From: CAIQPV01 sp963719855
Lineage (GTDB): Bacteria > Pseudomonadota > Gammaproteobacteria > Burkholderiales > Gallionellaceae
Length of the DNA stretch: 64,000 nt
Direction: 5' to 3'
Assembly: GCA_963719855.1 (NCBI GenBank)
Contig: CAVRDK010000001.1
Location: 558,001-622,000, forward strand
Shown: positions 53,649-61,537 of the stretch, piece after piece
Numbering within the stretch: position 1 is the stretch's first letter
Layout: each line of letters starts with the position of its first letter
Position numbers and translations under genes: made by a program
Notes under the pieces: model-generated
Told to the model about the DNA's origin: nothing
The model's database searches: none
Seen by the model: only the letters and a program-made list of their open reading frames with translations

Positions 53649-54284
53649 CTAGGGGGTTTGGAGAGCTACATGAGACTGAGAATGATTGGAATAGGTTGGC
53701 CAAGTGGGCGAGTAGCCTTCAGCTTGATTGCCCCATGTTGTCCAGCCTTCGCGTGGGCCGCGACCGAAAAGTTCAAGATAGGGGCCAGGGCTGCACGCTT
53801 CAATGATTCCATATTGTTCATCAGGTTTGCGTGAATGTTCGCGCTTCATGGATCGAATGATATTAACCTGACTTCTGCCAGGCGCAAGTGTGCGAACATT
53901 TTTTCCGCGCACGCCGAACAGAATAATTTCGGTGGTGTTGCGGAAGTAAAAGCCTACTCCTCGCCCATCTGGGCCGCCGTCCTTACGTACCTTGTGCCAA
54001 ATAAGATTGCTTTTGTACGAAAAGCCCCACGCCTGCAATATGCGCAAGCCGTCAGGCAGCAATGCATTGGGAACCCATAAATACAGGTGAGCGGTTTCTG
54101 CGCAAACATCCGACACAGGAAGCTTAGCAATTTCGTCAAGCTTCATTGTGCTATAGCGATTGAGGCGCTTATGTTCTGGCGCGACCTTGCCGGTTTTGTT
54201 TTGAAATTGCCACGGCGGATCGGCCAGTATGGTTTTGAACCGCTCGCCATTGGTTTTTTTAAGAAGGTCTTGTGATGGGTTCAT
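53649..54284 (-). CDS. MT-A70 family adenine methyltransferase of a type II R-M pair
   Basis: 211 residues from ATG 54284, overlapping the endonuclease stop as ATGA. The catalytic DPPW is in TILADPPWQFQN near residue 20; the SAM-binding C-terminal motif is in SPGPYLELFGRG, and LYLWVPNALLPDGLRIL is typical of MT-A70. It should methylate N6 of adenine in the site cut by the partner nuclease. TTG 54293 is an alternative start. Part of a two-gene insert between alaS and recX. Confidence 0.88.
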   Translation of the reverse strand: MNPSQDLLKKTNGERFKTILADPPWQFQNKTGKVAPEHKRLNRYSTMKLDEIAKLPVSDVCAETAHLYLWVPNALLPDGLRILQAWGFSYKSNLIWHKVRKDGGPDGRGVGFYFRNTTEIILFGVRGKNVRTLAPGRSQVNIIRSMKREHSRKPDEQYGIIEACSPGPYLELFGRGPREGWTTWGNQAEGYSPTWPTYSNHSQSHVALQTP

Positions 54285-54919
54285 TGTTGCCAATCAGTTA
54301 TCAATTTTGGAGTAATGCCCAGAACCAACACTGGGCAACCGCCGTTTCGTCCAGCGCGCATACGGTAAAGAAGTTTTCCCATCCATGTTGTACTGGCGCC
54401 ATACTTCGGCATGACGCCAAGACTTTTAAAAACCTCATTGAGGCTTTCGCTACGCGTCAGCAAGACAGCGGCACTTATAACACCAGCCTCATGAAACGCA
54501 CGAAAAGCATACAAGTCGCGGTCAAAGGTTTGGTCTTTGCTGTTCCATTCGAGATCGAATGCAACACGATTTTTCACATAATCAACCTTATGCCCGTCCA
54601 TAAAGTCGTCAAGGCGTGTTTCGGTTTTCACCGTTCCCTCATCGGTATGCGTTTCGACGGTAACAACAAGGTCGCCATGAATACGTGTCTCGAACCAACC
54701 CATGGGGCGAAACAACGAGGACAGACGTTTAGGAATTTGAGATTCGTTGCCGCCTTTAGCAAGAATGTCAGCCGTTGTCAGGCGAAACTGGTTTAAGGCG
54801 CTAATGAGTTCCGCAAATTCGTCAGGGCAACCCGTCGCAAGAACCTCGGCTGCATGGCGGTAATTGTGGACCTCATAGGTTTCGAGGAAGTCGGCGGGGA
54901 GATAGTCAGTTAAAGGCAT
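54281..54919 (-). CDS. BglII/BstYI-like type II restriction endonuclease
   Basis: 212 residues. RVAFDLEWNSKDQTFDRDLY (from residue 118) resembles the active-site strand of the BglII/BstYI endonuclease family, with acidic residues Asp122 and Glu124 and Lys128/Gln130. The C-terminal NGGCPVLVLGITPKLI is also family-like. Length is close to that of BglII and BstYI. The site is unknown; members of the family cut GATC-centred six-base sites, so a related site is a guess. Operon with the MT-A70 gene downstream. Confidence 0.8.
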   Translation of the reverse strand: MPLTDYLPADFLETYEVHNYRHAAEVLATGCPDEFAELISALNQFRLTTADILAKGGNESQIPKRLSSLFRPMGWFETRIHGDLVVTVETHTDEGTVKTETRLDDFMDGHKVDYVKNRVAFDLEWNSKDQTFDRDLYAFRAFHEAGVISAAVLLTRSESLNEVFKSLGVMPKYGASTTWMGKLLYRMRAGRNGGCPVLVLGITPKLITDWQQ

Positions 54920-55021
54920 TTTTGCAGGATACCTTTTCGGCGCTAATTCAGCAACGGGAAAGCTTGAACCTTTAATGTAAATATGTAGCTCGCCAATTCA
55001 TACTGCCTGAAGCCAGCATTC

Positions 55022-55513
55022 TTAATCCTCAAGTCGCAGCACCTTTAAAATCGCGTCCATAGAAAACCCGCGCGACTGCAGGAAGCGGACTTGCTTGGCT
55101 TTTTCTTTTTCGTCCTGCGCTACGGTGCCAAATTTCTTTCGCCACACTTCGCGCGCGGCTTCCAGTTCGGTTTCTTTCAGTTGCGGCAGGACATCGCTGA
55201 TCAAACTTTCGGAAATACCTTTCTGGCGCAGTTCGTGGGCAATGCGCTGGGTGCCGAAACGGCTGCGTTTGGCGTGTACTAATTGTGTGGCGGCGCGCTC
55301 ATCGGATAGCCAACCGCGCGCGGTCAGGTCATCCAGCAACGCATCCAGAGCTGCGAGCTGCACGGGTTCGCAGTCTTCATCCGTCTGCACATGCGACAAC
55401 AACTTGCCGCGCAGCTCGGCACGGCAGTATTCGCGGCGTGCCAGATATTGCAAGGCACGCGCGCGCAGACTTAACTCAGGCTTTTTCCTCAACTGCCTTG
55501 CCCGCTTTTGCAC
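55022..55513 (-). CDS. recX: Regulatory protein RecX
   Basis: RecX caps and limits RecA filaments. Three-helix repeats are seen: LRARALQYLARREYCRAEL, LDDLTARGWLSDERAATQL and QRIAHELRQKGISESLI, ending FLQSRGFSMDAILKVL. The start is uncertain: GTG 55513 (163 residues) or TTG 55492 (156 residues), both inside the recA 3' end. The frame stays open further upstream but that part is the recA shadow. Follows recA on the minus strand and is presumably under the same SOS control. Confidence 0.92.
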   Translation of the reverse strand: MQKRARQLRKKPELSLRARALQYLARREYCRAELRGKLLSHVQTDEDCEPVQLAALDALLDDLTARGWLSDERAATQLVHAKRSRFGTQRIAHELRQKGISESLISDVLPQLKETELEAAREVWRKKFGTVAQDEKEKAKQVRFLQSRGFSMDAILKVLRLED

Positions 55514-56552
55514 TGGCCTTGTCGCCAGCTTTCGCAGGAGTTTTGGCGAGCGGTTCGAGTAGTGCCACACCGACAATTTCGCGCACTTTGTTTTCAATCT
55601 CGAAAGCGATTTCCGGATTGTTCTTCAGGAATTCGCGCGCGTTGTCCTTGCCCTGTCCGATTTTTTCGCCCTTGTAGGCGTACCATGCACCGGACTTTTC
55701 GACCAGCTTGTGCAGCACGCCCAGGTCGATGATTTCACCTTCGCGCGAGATACCTTCGCCGTACAAAATATCGAACAACGCTTCGCGGAACGGAGGGGCG
55801 ACCTTGTTCTTCACAATCTTGACGCGCGTCTCGTTACCGATCACTTCGTCGCCCTTCTTGATCGCGCCGATGCGGCGGATATCCAGACGCACCGAGGCGT
55901 AGAATTTGAGCGCGTTGCCGCCGGTGGTGGTTTCCGGGTTGCCGAACATCACGCCGATTTTCATGCGAATCTGGTTGATGAAGATGACCAGCGTGTTGGA
56001 ACGGTTGATATTTCCGGTCAACTTGCGCAACGCTTGGGACATCAGTCGCGCATGCAAGCCCATTTGCGCATCGCCCATTTCGCCTTCGATTTCCGCCTTG
56101 GGTGTGAGCGCGGCGACCGAGTCGATCACCACCACATCCACCGAAGCGGAACGCACCAGCATGTCGGTGATTTCCAGCGCCTGTTCGCCGTTGTCCGGCT
56201 GCGAGATCAGCAGGTCTTCAACCTTCACGCCAAGCTTCTGCGCGTACTGTGGATCGAGCGCGTGCTCTGCGTCGATGAAAGCTGCCGTGCCGCCCAGCTT
56301 CTGCATTTCGGCGATCACTTGCAAAGCCAGCGTGGTCTTGCCGGACGATTCCGGGCCATAGATTTCGATCACGCGACCGCGCGGCAAACCGCCTACGCCG
56401 AGCGCGATGTCCAGCCCCAGCGAACCGGTGGACACGACCTGAATGTCGCGCGCCACATCGTGTTTACCCAGACGCATGATAGAACCTTTGCCGAACTGTT
56501 TTTCGATCTGGCTCAATGCCGCCGCGAGTGCCTTGCTTTTGTTGTCATCCAT
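55476..56552 (-). CDS. recA: Recombinase RecA
   Basis: 358 residues from ATG 56552 behind GGAGAG. Strand exchange and LexA co-protease. Walker A is GPESSGKTTLA, Walker B VVVIDSVAALTP, with L1/L2 loops EGEMGDAQMGLHARLMSQA and INQIRMKIGVMFGNPET. The C-terminus is basic/Ala rich (AKAGDKASAKAGKAVEEKA) rather than strongly acidic as in E. coli. A GAAC-N4-GTTC LexA-type palindrome lies about 60 bp upstream. Confidence 0.98.
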   Translation of the reverse strand: MDDNKSKALAAALSQIEKQFGKGSIMRLGKHDVARDIQVVSTGSLGLDIALGVGGLPRGRVIEIYGPESSGKTTLALQVIAEMQKLGGTAAFIDAEHALDPQYAQKLGVKVEDLLISQPDNGEQALEITDMLVRSASVDVVVIDSVAALTPKAEIEGEMGDAQMGLHARLMSQALRKLTGNINRSNTLVIFINQIRMKIGVMFGNPETTTGGNALKFYASVRLDIRRIGAIKKGDEVIGNETRVKIVKNKVAPPFREALFDILYGEGISREGEIIDLGVLHKLVEKSGAWYAYKGEKIGQGKDNAREFLKNNPEIAFEIENKVREIVGVALLEPLAKTPAKAGDKASAKAGKAVEEKA

Positions 56553-56609
56553 TTTTTCTGCTCTCCTTCAAAAGATGCGAGATTATGGCATACCAATCTG
56601 CCGCTGTAT

Positions 56610-56623
56610 AGAACGATCGTTCT
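56610..56623. promoter_or_regulatory. Non-canonical LexA box upstream of recA
   Basis: Perfect palindrome AGAACGATCGTTCT, 58 bp upstream of the recA start. GAAC-N4-GTTC is the Gram-positive-like LexA motif reported for Sideroxydans, Gallionella and related betaproteobacteria. The standard CTGT-N8-ACAG is not present (a CTGTATAG adjoins but has no ACAG partner). Confidence 0.8.
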
Positions 56624-56757
56624 TTTGAACTAATAGACTGTTAAACCTGAGGATTTTTACCGAATTCCCATTGGAATCAATCAGGAATATAAATTATTAA
56701 ACAAAATGTTATCCGTGCGCTGCCGCACCGACCGGCAACGCAGGGTTTAAACTGCCG

Positions 56758-57249
56758 TTAAGCCGTCACGGTCAATTGGTTCAGCAAATCCACCACACCT
56801 TGCAAGGCGATACGCACCGACTGGGCGCGAATTTCCCCACGGCTTCCGGCGAGGTGGTGCAGATGCGCCACGCATGTCCTGTCCTTGACTCCCCAGGCAA
56901 ACCATACCGTGCCGACCGGTTTTTCCGGTGTGCCGCCAGTTGGCCCTGCGACGCCGCTCACCGCCAGCGCGACTTGCGCATGGCTGTGCTGCAGCGCGCC
57001 CGCCACCATTTCACGTACCACGGCTTCGCTCACCGCACCATGATGCATCAGGGTATCCAGCGGCACGCCCAGCATTTCGTGCTTGGCCTCGTTGGCATAG
57101 GTAATGAAACCGCGTTCGAACCAGCCAGAGCTACCGGCGATTTCGGTGACGGCCTGCGCCACGCCACCGCCGGTGCAGGATTCCGCCGTCGCCAGCATCA
57201 GGCCGTGCGCCTTGAGTAAACCTCCTACTTGTGCCGCGAGTATGTCCAT
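56758..57249 (-). CDS. pncC: Nicotinamide-nucleotide amidase (CinA C-terminal domain protein)
   Basis: 163 residues from ATG 57249 after GAGG. Deamidates NMN to NaMN in pyridine nucleotide salvage. Family marks: LMLATAESCTGGGVAQAVTE near residue 17, GFITYANEAKHEMLGV, and AVSGVAGPTGGTPEKPVGTV. It is the stand-alone short form without the N-terminal CinA domain. Found upstream of recA as in many proteobacteria, with its own spacing of about 200 bp to recA. Confidence 0.93.
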   Translation of the reverse strand: MDILAAQVGGLLKAHGLMLATAESCTGGGVAQAVTEIAGSSGWFERGFITYANEAKHEMLGVPLDTLMHHGAVSEAVVREMVAGALQHSHAQVALAVSGVAGPTGGTPEKPVGTVWFAWGVKDRTCVAHLHHLAGSRGEIRAQSVRIALQGVVDLLNQLTVTA

Positions 57250-57277
57250 TTCATCTAACCTCAAAAATCATCTTAAG

Positions 57278-57336
57278 TAGGTGCGAATTCATTCGCACGC
57301 ATAATTTAAGTTCATGTGCGAATGAATTCGCACCTA
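57278..57336. repeat. Perfect 21-bp inverted repeat
   Basis: Arms 57278-57298 and 57316-57336 are exact reverse complements, with a 17-bp loop. Each arm starts or ends with TAGGTGCGAATTC and is itself nearly palindromic (GTGCGAAT / ATTCGCAC). It lies between metZ and pncC. It may act as a bidirectional terminator, though the T-runs are short. Confidence 0.85.
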
Positions 57337-57344
57337 CCAAACCG

Positions 57345-58541
57345 TCAACTCAGCCCGCGCGCCAGATCGGCCTGTATGTCGCTCACTGCTTCCAGTCCGG
57401 CCCCAATGCGCAGCAAGCCCTCTGTGATGCCAGCCGCCGTACGTTGTTCCGGTGTGTTGCGCGCATGGGTGGTGGTGGCAGGATGGGTAAGCGTGGTCTT
57501 GGTATCTCCAAGATTAGCGGTGATGGAAACCAGTTTTGCGCTGTCAATCACACGCCAAGCCGCTTCCCTGCCGCCCTTCACTTCGAACGACACGATGCCA
57601 CCACCGGTCTTCTGCTGCCTCATCGCCAGCGCATGTTGCGGATGCGACGGCAGGCCGGGATAGAACACGCGCGCCACGTTGGGCTGCGCTTCCAACCAGC
57701 GCGCCAACTCCAGCGCGTTGGCACTGTGCGCGTCCATACGAATTTTCAGCGTCTCCAGCCCTTTGAGGAATACCCAGGCGTTGAACGCGCTCATGGTCGG
57801 CCCTGCCGTGCGCAGAAACTGGTACACGCCTTCCAGCGTTTTTTTATTGCCCAGCACCGCGCCACCGAGCACCCTGCCCTGCCCGTCAATATACTTTGTG
57901 GCTGAATGAATCACGATATCCGCGCCCAATTCCAACGGACGTTGCAAAATAGGCGTGCAGAAACAATTGTCCACTGCCAGCAGTGCTCTGCACTGTTTCG
58001 CAATGAGGGCAATTGCCGCAATGTCGGATATTTCGGTGAGCGGATTGGACGGTGTTTCCAGGAAAAACAATTTCGTTTCCGGACGCACAGCAGCGCTCCA
58101 TTCACTCACGTCGGTCGCGGAGACGAAGGTGGTTGCTATGCCGAATTTTTTCAGGATGCCGCCGAATAAATTTACCGTCGCTCCGAACAAACTGCGCGAG
58201 GCGACGATGTGGTCGCCGCTCTTCAGCAAGCCCATGCAGCAGGCCAAAATCGCCGACATGCCGGAAGCAGTGGCGATGCATTGCTCCGCACCTTCCATGG
58301 CGGCAAGACGCTCTTCAAACATGGTGACCGTCGGGTTGGTGAAGCGTGAATAAATGTTGCCAGGCTCTTCGCCGATAAAGCGCGCGGCGGCTTGTGCGGC
58401 GCTGTCGAAGGTGAAGCTGGAGGTGAGAAACATTGCCTCGCTGTGCTCGTGGAACTGACTGCGCGCCGTGCCCGCGCGCACGGCGAGAGTTTCTGGCTGG
58501 TACAAATTAACTGTCCCCGGCTGATAGGATGATTCAGACAT
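57345..58541 (-). CDS. metZ: O-succinylhomoserine sulfhydrylase
   Basis: 398 residues, Cys/Met-metabolism PLP enzyme. The PLP lysine is in SATKYIDGQGRVLGG near residue 208. Conserved YSRFTNPTV, ATASGMSAI and LGDTKTTLTHPATTTH are present. The adjacent purF in this order is typical of betaproteobacteria, where this enzyme is MetZ (direct sulfhydrylation to homocysteine). Separated from purF by a terminator, so it has its own promoter in 58542-58560 or beyond. Confidence 0.93.
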   Translation of the reverse strand: MSESSYQPGTVNLYQPETLAVRAGTARSQFHEHSEAMFLTSSFTFDSAAQAAARFIGEEPGNIYSRFTNPTVTMFEERLAAMEGAEQCIATASGMSAILACCMGLLKSGDHIVASRSLFGATVNLFGGILKKFGIATTFVSATDVSEWSAAVRPETKLFFLETPSNPLTEISDIAAIALIAKQCRALLAVDNCFCTPILQRPLELGADIVIHSATKYIDGQGRVLGGAVLGNKKTLEGVYQFLRTAGPTMSAFNAWVFLKGLETLKIRMDAHSANALELARWLEAQPNVARVFYPGLPSHPQHALAMRQQKTGGGIVSFEVKGGREAAWRVIDSAKLVSITANLGDTKTTLTHPATTTHARNTPEQRTAAGITEGLLRIGAGLEAVSDIQADLARGLS

Positions 58542-58548
58542 GATTGCC

Positions 58549-58592
58549 CCTTAAATATAAAAACCCGGATAGCTTAGCGCTAAACCGGGTTT
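58549..58592 (-). terminator. Rho-independent terminator after purF
   Basis: On the minus strand AAACCCGG (58592-58585) pairs with CCGGGTTT (58568-58561), loop with an inner GCGCTAAGC, followed by a TTTATATTT run. It ends the accD-purF transcript before metZ. Confidence 0.85.
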
Positions 58593-58697
58593 CCCACGCT
58601 TTAGCAGTATTTATTATGCGCCCGCAAGCTGATCCTCAAATCGGCGCAGACTACAAGTTAGCACCCGCTTAACATCGTTGTCAACTTTAGGGCGCCT

Positions 58698-60213
58698 TTA
58701 TCCAATCGCCAGATTAAGATCCATTTGGCCGACATCCTCGTCCTTGATGGCTTTTCCAGCTTCACGCGCCGCCTCAATGGTATCGAGATATTCGAGTGTA
58801 ATATCGCCTGTGACGTAATCGCCGTCGAAGCACGACGCATCGAAATATTTTATGGCCGGATTGACCTTGCGCACGGCAGCCTTGAGGTCGTCCAGATCCT
58901 GATAGACCAGTTTGTCGGCGCCGATCTCGCGACAAATTTCTTCGTCGCTGCGCCCGGTGGCAATCAGTTCGCGGCGTGAAGGCATGTCGATACCATACAC
59001 ATTGGGGAACTTGACCGGAGGCGCGGCGGAGGCGAAATACACCTTGCGCGCCCCGGCATCGCGCGCCATTTGCACGATTTCACGGCTGGTGGTGCCGCGC
59101 ACGATAGAGTCGTCCACCAGCAACACATTCTTGCCCTTGAATTCCATGCCGATCGCGTTCAGTTTCTGGCGCACCGATTTCTTGCGCATCGCCTGCCCCG
59201 GCATGATAAAGGTGCGTCCGATATAGCGGTTTTTCACGAAGCCTTCGCGGAACGGAATACCCAGGCGGTTGGCCAGTTGCAGGGCGCTGGGGCGGCTCGA
59301 ATCAGGAATGGGAATAACCACGTCTATGCCCAGCTGCGGCCAAAGGCGCACGATCTTGTCCGCTAGGCTCTCACCCATGTTCAAACGCGTCTCATACACC
59401 GAAATTCCGTCTATCACCGAATCCGGGCGCGCAAAATAAACGTACTCGAAGATGCATGGACTGAGCGTGGGATTTTCCGCGCATTGCTGGCTGTGGAAGT
59501 TGCCGTCAAAATCAATGAACACCGCTTCGCCCGGCGCGATGTCGCGCAGAAACTTGAAGCCCAAGGTATCCAGCGCCACACTCTCCGAAGCAACCAGATA
59601 TTCTGTGCCATGCTCCGTTACATTAGCTCCCACCACCAACGGGCGGATGCCATAAGTATCGCGGAACGCCAGCAAGCCATAACCAGCAATCATCGCCACT
59701 ACGGCGTAAGCCCCTCTGCAACGGCGATGCACGCCGGACACGGCGGCAAAAATGGATTTGATGTCGAGACGGTATTTTTTGGTATTGTCCTGCAGTTCGT
59801 GTGCCAGCACGTTGAGCAGCACTTCCGAATCGGAATTGGTGTTCACATGGCGACGATCTTCCAGAAATAATTCCTGTTGCAGCTGCTCGGTGTTGGTCAG
59901 ATTGCCATTATGTCCGAGCACGAGACCGTATGGCGAATTGACATAGAACGGTTGCGCCTCGTTATGGTCAACGGCGGAACCTGCGGTGGGATAGCGCACA
60001 TGTGCGATGCCTGCATTGCCCGGCAGAGGCTCGCATGTTGCGGGTGCGGAACACGTCACGCACCAGTCCGTTGTCCTTGTGCAGATGGAAGGTATTGCCA
60101 TCTATGGTAGCGATGCCAGCAGCATCCTGCCCGCGATGCTGCAATACCTGCAAACCGTCATACAGCAACTGGTTGACCGGTGTTTGCGCGACAACGCCTA
60201 AAATTCCACACAT
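58698..60213 (-). pseudogene. purF: Amidophosphoribosyltransferase, one frameshift
   Basis: First committed step of purine synthesis. ATG 60213 begins MCGILGVVA with the Cys nucleophile after Met. The first 60 residues (VLQHRGQDAAGIAT, NGLVRDVFRTRNM) are in one frame; from about 60030-60036 the rest continues in the +1 frame (LPGNAGIAHVRYPTAGS). The PRPP loop VLLVDDSIVRGTTS, SNGDSSRP-like PIPDSSRPSALQLA, and the normal C-terminus are present. A lost CG in CGCG, or one extra base, would explain the break. As the gene is needed for purine synthesis, a sequence error is likely. About 504 residues if joined. Confidence 0.9.
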
Positions 60214-60273
60214 AACTTAATCCCAATGTTCAATTTCGATGCGTCCTGAATGGGCTTTATAAGCACCATGAAT

Positions 60274-60762
60274 CTAATAATGCACACGTTGCGCCACGCT
60301 ATCCGGCAACCATGAATGAATTGCCAGAGCCATGCTTTCCAACGGCTTGCTCGACCAAGCATTGCGCCAGAACGGCTCCTGCGGCAAGCGGGTCATGCCC
60401 GCCAATACTACCAGCACCAGCACCACAAGCGCACCGCGCAACATGCCGAACAATGCTCCCAGCAAGCTATCCAGCCAGCCGAGGCCGACCCACTTGACCA
60501 GTTTCGATAGCAGCCACGCAACGATACCGCCGACAATCAAGGTGGCGACAAACAATGCGACAAAGGCTGCAACCGTCCTGGCGGATTCCACGCCCAACAC
60601 GGCAGGCATGTAAGGCGCGGCGCTGGCGGCAAACAATCGAGCTACCACCCCGGCTGCTATCCAACCCAGCAACGACAAGACTTCGTATACAAAACCGCGC
60701 CACCATCCAAGCAATGCCGACGACAGGACTATGGCAATAACGGTGTAGTCAAACCCCGTCAT
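60274..60762 (-). CDS. cvpA: CvpA-family membrane protein
   Basis: 162 residues with four membrane segments (FDYTVIAIVLSSALLGWWRGF, cut short here, then VLSLLGWIAAGVVARLFAA and others). Named for colicin V production, and usually placed just upstream of purF; the role is unclear. Conserved GWWRGFVYEVLSL and LDSLLGALFGMLRG are seen. Sits 60 bp upstream of purF on the same strand. Confidence 0.9.
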   Translation of the reverse strand: MTGFDYTVIAIVLSSALLGWWRGFVYEVLSLLGWIAAGVVARLFAASAAPYMPAVLGVESARTVAAFVALFVATLIVGGIVAWLLSKLVKWVGLGWLDSLLGALFGMLRGALVVLVLVVLAGMTRLPQEPFWRNAWSSKPLESMALAIHSWLPDSVAQRVHY

Positions 60763-60779
60763 TTAGAGGAACCCATAAA

Positions 60780-61511
60780 TTAATTCAGCTCAACAATATT
60801 TGAGTGCAAGCCCTTCGCTTCCAGCTTGTGATGTGCCTTGTTCGCCGCGTCGCGCGTGGAATAAGGCCCGATGCGCACCCGTGTCTTGTCGCCCACTTTT
60901 TCGGTGTACGCCTTGAAACCCTGCTGGTTCAAATTCTTCTGCCAGCTATGCGCGGTATCGGCATTGGCAAATGCACCGATCTGTACCACAAAACCGGATT
61001 GCGGCACAGGATGCCCCTGCTCCGTATGCACCGCTCCTGCTGACTTGGCATGATCCGGCTTCGCATCATGCTTGGCATGTTCTGCTTTGGTGTCATGCTT
61101 GGCTTGATCCGGCTTGTGTTCCGGCGTAATTACCGTCGTTTTCGCCGGAGATGACACAGGCTTGATGTCTGCTGTTGCCACCACAGTCGCCACCACAGGC
61201 GCTGGTGCAACAGCCACTTGCGAAACAGGCGGAATGACAATGACAGGCGCGGAAACAGCTACAACCGAGGAGACGGGAAGCGTAGCAACAGGCGCACTGG
61301 CAGATGGCAAATCAATCTTGGGGACGAACGCGCCAACCTTGTCCTTGTTCGGGATACGCAACTCGATGTCCTGCCCAACCGGCTTGGGTTCGCTGTCCAG
61401 CACCATGGGAAGCACCACTACAATGGCGGTGGTGAGCGCCACAGCGCCGATCAACCTTCGCCGCGCCTGCCGCTTCAGCTTGTCCTCATCATCCGTAATC
61501 TGTTTTGCCAT
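60780..61511 (-). CDS. SPOR-domain membrane protein (DedD-like)
   Basis: 243 residues: a short cytoplasmic N-terminus, one membrane helix (LIGAVALTTAIVVVLPMVL), a long Pro/Ala/Val linker, a low-complexity Lys/His/Ala stretch (residues 135-165) and a C-terminal SPOR domain (FVVQIGAFANADTAHSWQKN and RVRIGPYSTRDAANKAHHKL). SPOR binds denuded peptidoglycan at the division site. The placement between folC and cvpA is that of dedD. The imperfect KHDAKPDHAK-type repeats are unusual. Confidence 0.9.
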   Translation of the reverse strand: MAKQITDDEDKLKRQARRRLIGAVALTTAIVVVLPMVLDSEPKPVGQDIELRIPNKDKVGAFVPKIDLPSASAPVATLPVSSVVAVSAPVIVIPPVSQVAVAPAPVVATVVATADIKPVSSPAKTTVITPEHKPDQAKHDTKAEHAKHDAKPDHAKSAGAVHTEQGHPVPQSGFVVQIGAFANADTAHSWQKNLNQQGFKAYTEKVGDKTRVRIGPYSTRDAANKAHHKLEAKGLHSNIVELN

Positions 61512-61537
61512 CGTGCGTCCTACTTCCCGGTGAAAGC

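Noticed and set aside
55710..56633. Plus-strand 307-residue frame
   Set aside because: Antisense to recA; no family features.
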